Shown: positions 1 to 8,073 of the stretch, in pieces
Layout: each line of letters begins with the position of its first letter
Position numbering within the stretch: the stretch's first letter is position 1
NCBI GenBank assembly: GCA_958353395.1
Contig: CATWSG010000010.1
Span: 1-64,000 of the forward strand
DNA: 64,000 bases
Source of the DNA: an uncultured Collinsella sp.
Lineage (GTDB): Bacteria; Actinomycetota; Coriobacteriia; Coriobacteriales; Coriobacteriaceae
Reading direction: 5' to 3'
The notes under the pieces: generated by a model
What the model saw: only the letters and a program-made list of their open reading frames with translations
The model's database searches: none
Told to the model about the DNA's origin: nothing
Position numbers and translations under genes: made by a program

Positions 1-10
1 ACGCGCATAA

Positions 11-49
11 AGAAAGCCTCCCATTTCTCATGTCCAAGAAATGGGAGGC
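11..49 (-). terminator. Intrinsic terminator of ridA
   Basis: A 13-bp perfect inverted repeat (GCCTCCCATTTCT at 16-28 and its complement at 37-49) with an 8-nt loop. Read on the minus strand the stem is followed by TTTCTTT, so it fits a rho-independent terminator for the minus-strand ridA gene that ends at 106. Confidence 0.85.
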
Positions 50-105
50 AGTTCACACGCGCTGCAGGGTCTTTTTGCATGTCATGTTTAGTTGTGGCCA
101 ACGCC

Positions 106-483
106 TTAGAGAGCGGCGACGACCTCGATCTCGACCAGACCGCCAGCCGGAAGGGCAGCAACCTGGAAGGCGCTACGCGCGGGGAACGGGGCCTCGAACT
201 TGGAGGCGTAGATCTCGTTCACGGCGGCGAAGTCGGCGATGTCGGCCAGGTAGACCGTAGTCTTGACGACATCGGCAAAGGTGGCGCCGGCAGCGGTCAG
301 CAGGGCCTCGACGTTGGCGAGGGACTGCTTGGCCTGGGCCTCGACGCCCTCGGGCATCTTGCCGGTTGCGGGGTCGATGCCCAGCTGGCCGGACAGGAAC
401 ACCATGTTGCCGGCCTGGATACCAGGGGAATACGGGCCGATGGCTGCGGGTGCGTTATCGGAAGACACGACGGTCTTGCTCAT
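106..483 (-). CDS. ridA: RidA/YjgF family reactive intermediate deaminase
   Basis: Encodes 125 aa, the normal length for the RidA/YjgF/UK114 family, which hydrolyses reactive enamine/imine intermediates such as 2-aminoacrylate released by PLP enzymes; active as a cytosolic trimer. Seen in the sequence: N-terminal GPYSPGIQAG, SGQLGIDPATGKMPEG, the ligand-binding ARSAFQVAALP and the terminal VEIEVVAAL. The ATG at 483 was chosen because AAGGAG lies 6 nt before it and the family homology starts there; the frame stays open upstream to 669 but that part is not family-like. It is a single-gene unit with its own promoter and terminator. Confidence 0.95.
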   Translation of the reverse strand: MSKTVVSSDNAPAAIGPYSPGIQAGNMVFLSGQLGIDPATGKMPEGVEAQAKQSLANVEALLTAAGATFADVVKTTVYLADIADFAAVNEIYASKFEAPFPARSAFQVAALPAGGLVEIEVVAAL

Positions 484-571
484 GTTTTTCTCCTTACGAT
501 CAAATAGAGAGCGTGAGCGCGGCGTTCGCACCGGGAGGCACAATTCGGTCTGAACACCGCGCTTGATTGGG

Positions 572-600
572 ATAGTACTCAAGGTTTCTGTTTGATGCAA
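572..600 (-). promoter_or_regulatory. Predicted promoter of ridA
   Basis: On the minus strand TTGCAT (595-600), a 17-nt spacer and TACTAT (572-577) form a sigma-70-type promoter about 90 nt before the ridA start. Two GAATATT direct repeats (601-607 and 620-626) sit just upstream; their role is unknown. Confidence 0.55.
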
Positions 601-782
601 GAATATTATCAGCTTGCGAGAATATTTTATCGCCCAACGGTTTCCCCGAACCGCTGAACGGTTCTCCACGGGGTCAGCCAGCCCAAGCTGCTGAAGACTT
701 TATCCCGCTTGGAGCACGGGCATCGCCTGCCGCAACGGCACCACTATACTTTTGAATATCTGAGCATTTTGAAAGGCAGGAT

Positions 783-3275
783 ATGACCGCAACCGCCAGT
801 CGAACCACCAACCGCAGGCCCGAGCTTTTGGCCCCCGCCGGAGGCCCGGAGCCCTTTGCCGCCGCGCTCGCCGCCGGGGCAGACGCCATCTACTGCGGCA
901 TGGGCAGCTTCAACGCCCGCCGCAAGGCAACCAACTTTACCGACGAGGCCTTTGAGCAAGCCTGCCGCGCCGCGCATCTAGCCGGGTCGCGCGTCTACGT
1001 CACGGTCAACATCGTCATCAAGCAGTCCGAGATGGGCGATGCACTGCAGCTCATCCATCGCTGCTCCACGCTGGGCGCCGATGCCTTCATTATCCAGGAC
1101 TGGGGTCTGTTCTTTGAGGTCAAGCGCACCATGCCCGGCATCGAGACACATATCTCGACCCAGGCGAACATCCACGACGACCGCGGAACCCTTTGGTGCC
1201 GTGAGCAGGGCGCCGACCGCGTGACTCTCTCGCGCGAGCTCTCCATCGACGAAATCGCCGCCATTCACGACGCCGCGCCCGATGTGGACCTTGAGGTCTT
1301 CAGCCATGGCGCCATCTGCTTTTGCTACTCGGGCCTGTGCCTGCTGTCGAGCTTTGCCATGGCGGGACGATCGGCCAACCGCGGCATGTGCGCCCAGCCC
1401 TGCCGCCTGCCCTACGAGTTGATCGACGAGAACGGTCGCGCGCTCTCCCCTGCCGGTCGCGAGCGCGCGCTGTGCCCGCGTGACACCAACACCTCACAGC
1501 TTGTTCGCCGTCTGTATGACGCCGGCGCCGCATCGCTCAAGCTCGAAGGCCGCATGAAAGCCCCCGATTACGTATATTCCATCGTCGACGTGTATCGTCA
1601 TCAGATTGATGACATGCTGGCCGGGGTCGCCGTAGATAAGGACGAGGACGCCGCCCGCCAGCGCCAGCTCAAGCGCTGCTTCAACCGCGACTTTACGCAC
1701 GCCTATCAGGACGGCACCTCGGGCGACGAGATGATGAGCTATGAGCGTTCCAACAACCGCGGCCAGATCGTGGGCACGGTGCTGGGCGGCCGCCCGGCCA
1801 ACCGCGATGTGCGCGGCCTCAAGTCCGACGACCGCCGTCGCCGCGCCGCCATCGCCCGCATTGAGCTGTTTGAGCCCGTGGGCAAAGGCGACCTGCTGGA
1901 GCTTCGCCACGATAACGAGTTTGACCAGTTCCTGACCACCATTGCCGCCGATGATGCCGCCGCCGGTGACATCATTGAGTGCCGCGTGCCCCGTAGCATG
2001 CCCGAGGGCTGCCGCGTGCGCGTGATTCGAAGCCAGAGCGCCATTGACGCCGCCGGCGCCGCGCTCAAGCGCGATGTGCTGCGCCGCCGAGCTGTTGACG
2101 TGTCCGTCGTGGCGCGCCTGGGCGAGCCGTTTACTGTCACACTCACCTGCTGTGACAACCCCGCGCTCACCGCCACCGCCACGGGCTTCACCGTCGAGGC
2201 CGCCAAGACCCGCGCCGTCGAGGCATCCGATCTGGTTGAGCACGTCGGGCGCATGGGCTCCTCTCCCTTTGAGGCCGCGAGCTTTGATGTGGCGCTCGAT
2301 GAGGGCTGCGGCATGGGCTTCTCCGCCGTGCACAAGGTGCGCGCCGCCGCTTGTAAGGCGCTGGAAGAGGCCATTCTGGCACCGTACGAGGAGCGCGCAA
2401 AAACGCTCGAGTTGCCGGTGCTCGACAAATGTACGCGCCCCATGCCCAAGCACTACCGCGACGAGCCGCAGATCTGCGCCACCGTCACCTCGCTCGAGGC
2501 CGCCGAGGCAGCCCGCGCGGAGGGTGCAACGCGCATCTATATGACCACCGACGCGCTCGAGGCTGTCGGACTCTCCCCTGCCGATGCATTTGAGCAGGGT
2601 ATCGTGCCCGTACTCGACGAGGTCTGCCGCGCCGTCGACCACGAGCGCGTCGATCCTTGGATCAATGCCGGAGCCACCGTCGCCGTCGGCAATATCTCCG
2701 AGCTCGCCGTAGCCGCTCATGCCGGCGCCACGGCCGAGATTCGCTCTTGCCTGCCGGTGCATAACACGCCCTGCATGGAGGCACTTGCCGAGCGCGGAGC
2801 CGGTGCGTTTTGGCTCTCGCCCGAGATCACGCTCGACGAGATCGTCTCGCTTGGCACCGCCGCGCCCGCAGCCCTGGGCATCACCGTCTTTGGCCGCCCG
2901 CGCGTCATGACGAGCGAGCATTGCATTCTGCAGGTTGCCAACGGCTGCATCCACGATTGTGCCAACTGCCGCCTGCGTGCCCGCAAGCTCTCGCTCAAGA
3001 ATATCGACGGCAAGGTCATGCCCGTCCGCACCGACACTCACGGCCGCTCTCGCCTGTACGATGCCTACCCCATCGACCTCACGCCGCAGGTTGCTCAGCT
3101 GCTCGATGCCGGCGTGCGTCGTCTCATGGTGGACGGAACGCTGCTCGAGGCGGATGAGGTGGGCCGTGCCGTCGCCCGCGTCCGTCGTGCCGTCGAAGCA
3201 GCGCAGGCCGGCCGCAAGCCCGCCGCCCGCCTGCGCGGGGCGACCTCGGGCTGCATGTTTGTGGGAATCAGCTAA
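783..3275 (+). CDS. U32 family peptidase with DUF3656-like region
   Basis: Encodes 830 aa. The family signature is clear: an E-x-F-x2-G-x-x-C core (EVFSHGAICFCYSGLC) followed by NRGMCAQPCRLPYEL at about residues 180-215, with the conserved cysteines. Large U32 proteins of this layout (U32 barrel, then DUF3656, then a second U32-like half containing HDCANCRLR near the C-terminus) include E. coli RlhA, which makes 5-hydroxycytidine in 23S rRNA; smaller relatives act in tRNA or ubiquinone hydroxylation. A role in RNA hydroxylation is therefore more likely than proteolysis, but this is inference. ATG at 783 follows GGCAGG. The pseudouridine synthase gene follows 15 nt later, which would fit an RNA-modification operon. 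Confidence 0.85.
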   Translation: MTATASRTTNRRPELLAPAGGPEPFAAALAAGADAIYCGMGSFNARRKATNFTDEAFEQACRAAHLAGSRVYVTVNIVIKQSEMGDALQLIHRCSTLGADAFIIQDWGLFFEVKRTMPGIETHISTQANIHDDRGTLWCREQGADRVTLSRELSIDEIAAIHDAAPDVDLEVFSHGAICFCYSGLCLLSSFAMAGRSANRGMCAQPCRLPYELIDENGRALSPAGRERALCPRDTNTSQLVRRLYDAGAASLKLEGRMKAPDYVYSIVDVYRHQIDDMLAGVAVDKDEDAARQRQLKRCFNRDFTHAYQDGTSGDEMMSYERSNNRGQIVGTVLGGRPANRDVRGLKSDDRRRRAAIARIELFEPVGKGDLLELRHDNEFDQFLTTIAADDAAAGDIIECRVPRSMPEGCRVRVIRSQSAIDAAGAALKRDVLRRRAVDVSVVARLGEPFTVTLTCCDNPALTATATGFTVEAAKTRAVEASDLVEHVGRMGSSPFEAASFDVALDEGCGMGFSAVHKVRAAACKALEEAILAPYEERAKTLELPVLDKCTRPMPKHYRDEPQICATVTSLEAAEAARAEGATRIYMTTDALEAVGLSPADAFEQGIVPVLDEVCRAVDHERVDPWINAGATVAVGNISELAVAAHAGATAEIRSCLPVHNTPCMEALAERGAGAFWLSPEITLDEIVSLGTAAPAALGITVFGRPRVMTSEHCILQVANGCIHDCANCRLRARKLSLKNIDGKVMPVRTDTHGRSRLYDAYPIDLTPQVAQLLDAGVRRLMVDGTLLEADEVGRAVARVRRAVEAAQAGRKPAARLRGATSGCMFVGIS

Positions 3276-3290
3276 CCGAAAGGCTTACAC

Positions 3291-3950
3291 GTGAACGAAG
3301 AACCTCAAGTCCTCTACTGCGACGCCTGGCTCATGGCCATCGATAAGCCCGCCGGCATGATCGTCCACGGCGACGGCACCGGCGAGCGCACGCTCACCGA
3401 CTACGCCAGCGATCTGTTGCTGGCGATGGGCGACGGCTTTGCCGCGACTGACATGCAGCCGCTCAACCGCCTGGACCGCAACACCACCGGCGTGGTGTTG
3501 TTTTCGCTCGACAAACAGACGCAGCCCGCCTTTGACCAGATGGTGATTGACCACGCCTTCGAAAAGCACTATCTGGCGCTGGCCGAGGGCAAGATCGACT
3601 GGAACGAGAAGCTCATCGACAAGCCCATCGCCCGCGACCGCCACGATAGCCGCAAGATGCGTGTCGGCGCCAGCGGCAAGCCGTCACAGACGCGCGTGAA
3701 GGTGCTCAAGCGCCTTAAGAGCCGTCGAGGCCTGCCCGCGCGTTCGTATATCGATGTCGAGCTACTCACCGGCCGCAAGCACCAAATCCGTGTGCACCTG
3801 GCAAGCGAGCATCATCCCCTGGTTGGCGACGACCTGTACGGAACGCCGCGCCCCTGCGGCCTGATGCTCCACGCCCACAGCGTGTCCTTCACGCATCCCG
3901 TAACCGGCGAGCACATCCACATCGAAGCCCCCTGCCCCTGGGAGCCCTAA
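3291..3950 (+). CDS. RluA-family pseudouridine synthase
   Basis: Encodes 219 aa. The catalytic aspartate motif is present as LNRLDRNTTGVVLFS (about residues 59-73; usual form HRLDxxTSG), followed by KHYLALAEG and the C-terminal GRKHQIRVHLA and H-P-L-V-G-D-xLYG. It isomerises uridine to pseudouridine in rRNA or tRNA. There is no N-terminal S4 RNA-binding domain, so it is the short RluA/RsuA-like type rather than RluD-type; the exact target base cannot be told. Starts with GTG at 3291 behind GAAAGG, 15 nt after the U32 gene, probably cotranscribed. The stop codon directly abuts a GGGACAG hairpin. Confidence 0.9.
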   Translation: MNEEPQVLYCDAWLMAIDKPAGMIVHGDGTGERTLTDYASDLLLAMGDGFAATDMQPLNRLDRNTTGVVLFSLDKQTQPAFDQMVIDHAFEKHYLALAEGKIDWNEKLIDKPIARDRHDSRKMRVGASGKPSQTRVKVLKRLKSRRGLPARSYIDVELLTGRKHQIRVHLASEHHPLVGDDLYGTPRPCGLMLHAHSVSFTHPVTGEHIHIEAPCPWEP

Positions 3951-3988
3951 ACCACCACAATGGGGACAGGCGCCTTTGTGGTAGTTTT
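3949..3988 (+). repeat. GGGACAG-core hairpin at rluA-like stop codon
   Basis: Arms ACCACCACAA and TTGTGGTAGT enclose TGGGGACAGGCGCCT and are followed by TTTT. It begins at the TAA stop of the pseudouridine synthase and could work as its terminator. Near-identical copies are at 4321, 60338 and 63055. Confidence 0.8.
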
Positions 3989-4018
3989 GCCGCAATGGCT
4001 CAGCCGCGGTCCCAAAAC

Positions 4019-4235
4019 GTCTCGATCCGTAACAGTTAGAACCCATTTTCCGGTCTATCTGTTACAGATCGAGACATTCGAATCCCTCTCAAGGAAAAAT
4101 CTCAATCTGTAACAATAACTCGGCAAAATCGGTCCCAGATGTTACAGATTGAGACAAAGGGACGGTGCGGCTCGGAAGTATCTCGATCTGTAACACCTAG
4201 CCCACTTTTAGCGGTCCAGTTGTTACAGACTTAGA
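4019..4235. repeat. Tandem array of three palindromes, 81-bp period
   Basis: Three copies of an inverted repeat with arms CTCGATCTGTAACA and TGTTACAGATCGAG: 4019-4035/4059-4075, 4100-4114/4140-4154, 4181-4195/4221-4235. Loops are 23-25 nt and share CGGTC. Each arm pair is nearly perfect (17 bp with one mismatch in the first). The array fills the gap between the convergent pseudouridine synthase and DeoR genes; no coding potential is visible there. Confidence 0.85.
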
Positions 4236-4253
4236 CAAAACCGGTAGACAACG

Positions 4254-4291
4254 AAAGCGGCAACGCCCGTGATGGACGTTGCCGCTTTTCT
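4254..4291. terminator. Probable bidirectional terminator
   Basis: GCGGCAACG (4257-4265) and CGTTGCCGC (4277-4285) form a 9-bp stem flanked by AAA and TTTTC, between the convergent rluA-like and deoR-like genes. Confidence 0.75.
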
Positions 4292-4320
4292 ATTGAGAAA
4301 ACTACTCGGTTTTCGTTACT

Positions 4321-4360
4321 AACCACCACAATGGGGACAGGCACCTTCGTGGTGGTTTTG
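4321..4360. repeat. GGGACAG-core hairpin next to the DeoR gene end
   Basis: AACCACCACAA and TCGTGGTGGTT arms enclose TGGGGACAGGCACC. Lies 15 nt from the end of the minus-strand DeoR gene; same family as the hairpin at 3949. Confidence 0.8.
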
Positions 4361-4374
4361 GCCTTGTCTCGCTG

Positions 4375-5121
4375 TTAGACAGTGATGACGTTGTCCATTG
4401 CCCGGTACTTGGCGGGGACCTCGCCCGCAGTGATAATCGTTGCGTCGCGGAAGTCCGCGAACTTGACGGGCGCCACCATTCCAAATTTACTGGCGTCCGA
4501 GATTACGAAGCGTTTGGCGGTATGGCGCATCGAGATACGCTTTACTTGCGCCTCCTCGATATCGGGCGCCGTGAAGCCCTGCTCGGCGGCAATGCCGTTA
4601 GAGCCCCAAAAGCCACAGTTGAAGTTGTAGCGGTCTAAGGTTGCCAAGGCATCGGGGCCAACGAGCGCCTCGGTCTCGGGTTTGAGCTCGCCGCCCAGCA
4701 CCACGGTACGCATGCCGCGCAAAGCAAGGTGCTGAGCATGGAGCACGGAATCGGTCACATAGGTGACATCTTCAAGGTGTGGAAGATGCTCGATGAGCCT
4801 GAGCGTCGTCGAGCCCGAGTCGATGTATACAAAGCTCTCGGGCTCCACAAGCGCCGCCGCACGGGCGCAGATACGCTCCTTGTCGTCGTTATGGAGGTCG
4901 CTGCGCTCATTAAGCGTTAGGTCGCGCGTCACGTGCGCGCGCTCAAGACTCGTCGCTCCACCGTGGACCTTGGCGATGCGATGAGCTCGGTCGAGCGTCT
5001 GCAGGTCGCGCCGAATGGTAGACGCCGTCACGCCCAGGGCTTCGGCAAGCTCCGGCACGGTAACCGAGCCGGCCTGCTGCACCATCGACACGATCGCGTT
5101 GAGCCTATCTTCCGCAAGCAT
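4375..5121 (-). CDS. DeoR/GlpR family transcriptional regulator
   Basis: Encodes 248 aa, typical for the family. An N-terminal winged HTH (residues about 6-57, with VTVPELAEALGVTASTIRRD and the DeoR signature RIAKVHGGAT) is followed by a DeoR sensor domain with VYIDSGSTTLRLIEHL, which in this fold binds phosphorylated sugars. It follows the oxidoreductase gene by 3 nt and is surely cotranscribed, so it probably regulates its own operon in response to a sugar-phosphate made in that pathway. A matching palindrome and direct repeats lie upstream of the operon at 6260-6300. The ligand cannot be told. Confidence 0.93.
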   Translation of the reverse strand: MLAEDRLNAIVSMVQQAGSVTVPELAEALGVTASTIRRDLQTLDRAHRIAKVHGGATSLERAHVTRDLTLNERSDLHNDDKERICARAAALVEPESFVYIDSGSTTLRLIEHLPHLEDVTYVTDSVLHAQHLALRGMRTVVLGGELKPETEALVGPDALATLDRYNFNCGFWGSNGIAAEQGFTAPDIEEAQVKRISMRHTAKRFVISDASKFGMVAPVKFADFRDATIITAGEVPAKYRAMDNVITV

Positions 5122-5124
5122 CGC

Positions 5125-6204
5125 TTACTCCTCCTCGGGGTACACAACTCCCCAGTCGGCGCGGAGCTTGGTCATAAGCTCCATAACATCAGAAGCATAA
5201 TCCAGCAGCTCGCGCTTGGAGTCGTCGCCGGCAACGGCCTTCTCCAGGTCGGCCATCTCATAGCACAGGGCGTAAGCCTCGGTGCCGGCGTGGACCTCCT
5301 CGCGGTGGCCGTCCGCAGTCCACACGATGGTCGCGTGATCGGCACGCGGATATTCATTGACCTCGATGTAGCACTTGTCGAAGCTGATGACCGAGCGCTT
5401 GGGCTGCTTGGAGTGGAGCGTAAGGCTCACGACGCCCAGCTGCTGCTCGGCATTTCGGCAGACGATGCCACCCGCGACGTCAACGCCAGTCTCGCAGGTG
5501 TTGCCCAGCGAAACGACCTCAGCGGGCTGGCTTGCCATAAAGAGGCGCATGACGGACAGGGCATAGACGCCAATATCGAGCATGGCACCGCCAGCAAGGT
5601 TGCGATTGTAAAAGCGGTTGGTCAGGTCGCCGTACTCCTTGTAGCTGCCAAAGTTGAGCTGGGCGAGGTTCATGCGTCCAAAGTCGCCGGCATCCATGCG
5701 GCGGCGCAGCTCCTGATACAAGGGCATGTGGAGCACCGTGGTGGCATCCATAAGGACCACGTTGTGCTCGTCGGCGATGGCACGGGCCTCGTCGAGCTCG
5801 GCAGAGTTGAGGGTAATGGCCTTCTCGCAGAGTACGTGCTTACCAGCTGCCAGAGCGGCTCGCAGGTAGGTGATATGCGTGTTGTGCGGCGTGGTGATAT
5901 AGACTGCGTCAATGTTCGGATCGGTGTAGAGGTCCTCGACCGTTTCATAGACCTTCTCGATGCCATATTGCTCAGCAAAAGCCTGAGCCTTGGACAGCGT
6001 GCGGTTGGCGACGCCCGCAAGCTTGCGACCGGCAAGAGCGAGAGACTGGGCCATCTGGTTGGCGATAACGCCGCACCCGATCACAGCCCAACGAAGCTCG
6101 GGAGCCGTAAAGATATCATCGGGGAATGGCTTGTCCTGGACCGAAGTGAACGCTGCTTTTGCGGCTGCTTCGGCGTCGAGCGGAGCCTGTTTGGAATCTG
6201 CCAT
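5125..6204 (-). CDS. Gfo/Idh/MocA family NAD(P)-dependent oxidoreductase
   Basis: Encodes 359 aa. A Rossmann nucleotide-binding motif VIGCGVIANQMAQSL is at about residues 42-56 and the family's E-K-P segment appears as HVLCEKAITLN, with proline replaced by alanine. The C-terminal half is the alpha/beta substrate domain (GGAMLDIGVYAL). Such enzymes oxidise or reduce hydroxyl groups of sugars, inositols or related compounds; the substrate is not evident. An N-terminal stretch of about 35 residues precedes the Rossmann fold, longer than usual. First gene of a two-gene operon with the DeoR regulator. Confidence 0.9.
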   Translation of the reverse strand: MADSKQAPLDAEAAAKAAFTSVQDKPFPDDIFTAPELRWAVIGCGVIANQMAQSLALAGRKLAGVANRTLSKAQAFAEQYGIEKVYETVEDLYTDPNIDAVYITTPHNTHITYLRAALAAGKHVLCEKAITLNSAELDEARAIADEHNVVLMDATTVLHMPLYQELRRRMDAGDFGRMNLAQLNFGSYKEYGDLTNRFYNRNLAGGAMLDIGVYALSVMRLFMASQPAEVVSLGNTCETGVDVAGGIVCRNAEQQLGVVSLTLHSKQPKRSVISFDKCYIEVNEYPRADHATIVWTADGHREEVHAGTEAYALCYEMADLEKAVAGDDSKRELLDYASDVMELMTKLRADWGVVYPEEE

Positions 6205-6247
6205 TATGTGCCTCCTGAGTCATCGGAAGTCCTTCATTTCCAACAGC

Positions 6248-6300
6248 CTTATATTCGCACAAATGCGCGCGCATTTGCTTGTATTTGCGTGTTTATTTGC
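6248..6300 (-). promoter_or_regulatory. Candidate operator/promoter of the oxidoreductase-deoR operon
   Basis: A perfect 18-bp palindrome CAAATGCGCGCGCATTTG (6260-6277) lies 6 bp upstream of TATAAG (6248-6253 on the minus strand), a good -10. Three ATTTGC direct repeats start at 6273, 6283 and 6295, i.e. 10-12 bp apart on one helix face, as is common for DeoR-family operators. More TGCGC repeats continue to about 6390. Confidence 0.55.
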
Positions 6301-6495
6301 TTATCGGTCATTATTTAGCCATAGTTGGCAGATGTTTGCGCGGTTATGCGCATTATCGCGCAAGGCTATGCGCGTAAATGCGCATGCGACAATCCTTATG
6401 AAACATAAAAGGGCGGAACACCATAGCCATAAAAGACAGAGTAGGCTGTATTACTCCACCCCTCTGGGGGGCGCAGCCATCAAAGGACTGTTCCA

Positions 6496-6710
6496 AACTG
6501 CCGGCAGATAGGGACTTCCCTAACTGCCGGCACATAGGGAATGTCCCCAGCTACCGGCGTTTCAACGGCACTCATTTAAGCCTGTCCCCAATGAATGCCA
6601 AGCGACGACCACTCATTTAAGTCTGTCCCCAATGAGTATGTCCCCAATGACTGCCAATCATCGGCCACTCATTTATGTCTGTCCCCAATGAGCCCCCAAT
6701 GAGTAGGGAT
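6496..6710. repeat. Tandem GGGGACA-type repeats
   Basis: Two AACTGCCGGCA..ATAGGGA units (6496, 6522) are followed by three units of ACTCATTTAAGYCTGTCCCC with complementary ATGAG ends (starting 6570, 6611, 6667). Each latter unit can fold through TCATT/AATGA with CTGTCCCC in between, i.e. the complement of the GGGGACAG core seen in other hairpins here. No gene was recognised in 6205-6774. Confidence 0.7.
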
Positions 6711-6712
6711 AG

Positions 6713-6748
6713 AAAAAGGCCCGGGTGCCGTGGGGCATCCGGGCCTTT
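6713..6748 (-). terminator. Terminator of the rplC-rplX operon
   Basis: GGCCCGGGTGCC (6718-6729) and GGCATCCGGGCC (6734-6745) form a 12-bp stem followed on the minus strand by TTTTT. It lies 27 bp after the rplX stop and ends the ribosomal operon there, instead of continuing into rplE. Confidence 0.9.
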
Positions 6749-6774
6749 GCTAGCAACTTAATGTTGCGGGCAGC

Positions 6775-7080
6775 TTAGAACTTGTGGCCGCACTTCTTGC
6801 AGACGCGCAGCTTGTTCTTGCCGTCCTTCTCGTGACCGACGCGGGTAACCTTACCGCACTCGGGGCAAACGAGATTGACGTTGGAGGCGTCGATGGGAGC
6901 CTCCTGCGAAACGATGCCGCCCTGCTGGTTGGCAGCGTTGGGCTTGACGGCCTTCTTGACGACCGAAACGCCCTCGACAACGACCTTGTTCTCGGCGGGG
7001 AGAGCACGCAGGACAACGCCCTGCTTGCCGCGATCCTTACCAGAGAGAGCCTGGACCTTATCGCCCTTCTTGATATACAT
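6775..7080 (-). CDS. rplX: 50S ribosomal protein L24
   Basis: Encodes 101 aa with the KOW motif near the N-terminus ([18 protein letters not shown]) and the L24 C-terminal extension. L24 binds 23S rRNA early and starts 50S assembly. The tail carries two Cys pairs (CPEC and CKKC), a zinc-ribbon-like pattern seen in some L24 proteins. Last gene of its operon here; rplE, which normally follows, is missing. Confidence 0.97.
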   Translation of the reverse strand: MYIKKGDKVQALSGKDRGKQGVVLRALPAENKVVVEGVSVVKKAVKPNAANQQGGIVSQEAPIDASNVNLVCPECGKVTRVGHEKDGKNKLRVCKKCGHKF

Positions 7081-7093
7081 ATATCTCCCCTAA

Positions 7094-7462
7094 CTACAGG
7101 GTCTCGGGAGCGAGCGAGACGATCTTCATGTACTTCTTGTCACGAAGCTCGCGAGCGACGGGCCCGAAGATACGGGTGCCGACGGGCGAACCATCGTTGT
7201 TGATGACAACGCAGGCGTTCTCATCAAAGCGAATGTAGGAGCCATCCTTGCGGCGGATCTCCTTAACGGTGCGAACGACGACGCAACGGACAACGTCCTT
7301 CTTCTTGACGTTGGCGCCAGGGGTAGCCTCCTGGACAGCACCGATGAACACATCGCCGATGCCTGCATAACGACGCTTGGAACCGCCAAGCACCTTGATG
7401 CAGCGAATCTTGCGAGCGCCGGAGTTGTCGGCGACGTTCAGCATGGTTTGCATCTGAATCAT
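7094..7462 (-). CDS. rplN: 50S ribosomal protein L14
   Basis: Encodes 122 aa, the exact family length. [19 protein letters not shown] at the start and the [19 protein letters not shown] signature are diagnostic. L14 sits at the subunit interface of the 50S particle. The gap to rpsQ upstream is unusually wide for this operon (118 nt) but holds no recognisable gene. Confidence 0.98.
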   Translation of the reverse strand: MIQMQTMLNVADNSGARKIRCIKVLGGSKRRYAGIGDVFIGAVQEATPGANVKKKDVVRCVVVRTVKEIRRKDGSYIRFDENACVVINNDGSPVGTRIFGPVARELRDKKYMKIVSLAPETL

Positions 7463-7580
7463 GGTAGATGTTCCTCCGAACTAAGAACCGAAGAGAGGTG
7501 CGCAGCCTTTATACGGCCCGTGGTATGCAAGCCAGGCATACGCACATCTTCGGAAACGTACAAGTCGTAAGAGCGACTGC

Positions 7581-7841
7581 TTATTTAGCGCGCTCGACGA
7601 CCTCGATGAGGCGCCAACGCTTCATCTTGGACATAGGACGGGTCTCCATAACGCGGACGGTGTCGCCCACGCCAGCCGTGCACTCCTCGTCGTGAGCGTG
7701 CAGCTTCTTGGAGCTGGTCATCATCTTGCCGTACTTGGGGTGACGCTTGCGCTCGGTGATGGTGACAACAATGGTCTTGGCACCGGAGACGGAGGTAACG
7801 ACACCCGTACGGACCTTACGCGAGTTACGCGAATCAGTCAT
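7581..7841 (-). CDS. rpsQ: 30S ribosomal protein S17
   Basis: Encodes 86 aa with the OB-fold S17 pattern: RTGVVTSVSGAKTIVVTITE, then HPKYGKMMTSSKKLHAHDEE and the GDTVRVMETRPMSKMKRW signature. A primary 16S rRNA binder in the 30S body. Start chosen at the ATG behind GGAGAG. Confidence 0.98.
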   Translation of the reverse strand: MTDSRNSRKVRTGVVTSVSGAKTIVVTITERKRHPKYGKMMTSSKKLHAHDEECTAGVGDTVRVMETRPMSKMKRWRLIEVVERAK

Positions 7842-7857
7842 GTTCTCTCCTTAGGTC

Positions 7858-8073
7858 CTACTCGGCGACAGCGGACTTCTCCGCTGCGATCTCGCGGGCG
7901 CGCTGCTCCGTGAGGACGCGAGCGATGTCCTTCTTCACGGTGTTGACGCGAGCGGTGTTGTCCAGCTGGCTGGTGGCCATCTGGAAACGAAGGTTAAAGA
8001 GCTCGGCGCGCATTTCCTTCAGCTTCTCAACGAGCTGAGCGTCCGAGAGCTCACGAATCTCTGCGGGCTTCAT
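7858..8073 (-). CDS. rpmC: 50S ribosomal protein L29
   Basis: Encodes 71 aa. The family pattern of two long helices is clear: [18 protein letters not shown] and ELFNLRFQMATSQLDN followed by VKKDIARVLT. It sits at the peptide exit tunnel with L23. Its ATG overlaps the rplP stop codon by one base (TAATG), so translation is coupled. Confidence 0.97.
   Translation of the reverse strand: MKPAEIRELSDAQLVEKLKEMRAELFNLRFQMATSQLDNTARVNTVKKDIARVLTEQRAREIAAEKSAVAE

Noticed and set aside
4019..4235. CRISPR array
   Set aside because: Only three units; repeats are palindromic arm pairs and the intervening segments are similar to each other; no cas genes nearby.
6353..6535. 60-codon open frame upstream of the DeoR operon
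   Set aside because: Covers repeat sequence, no ribosome site, no similarity recognised.
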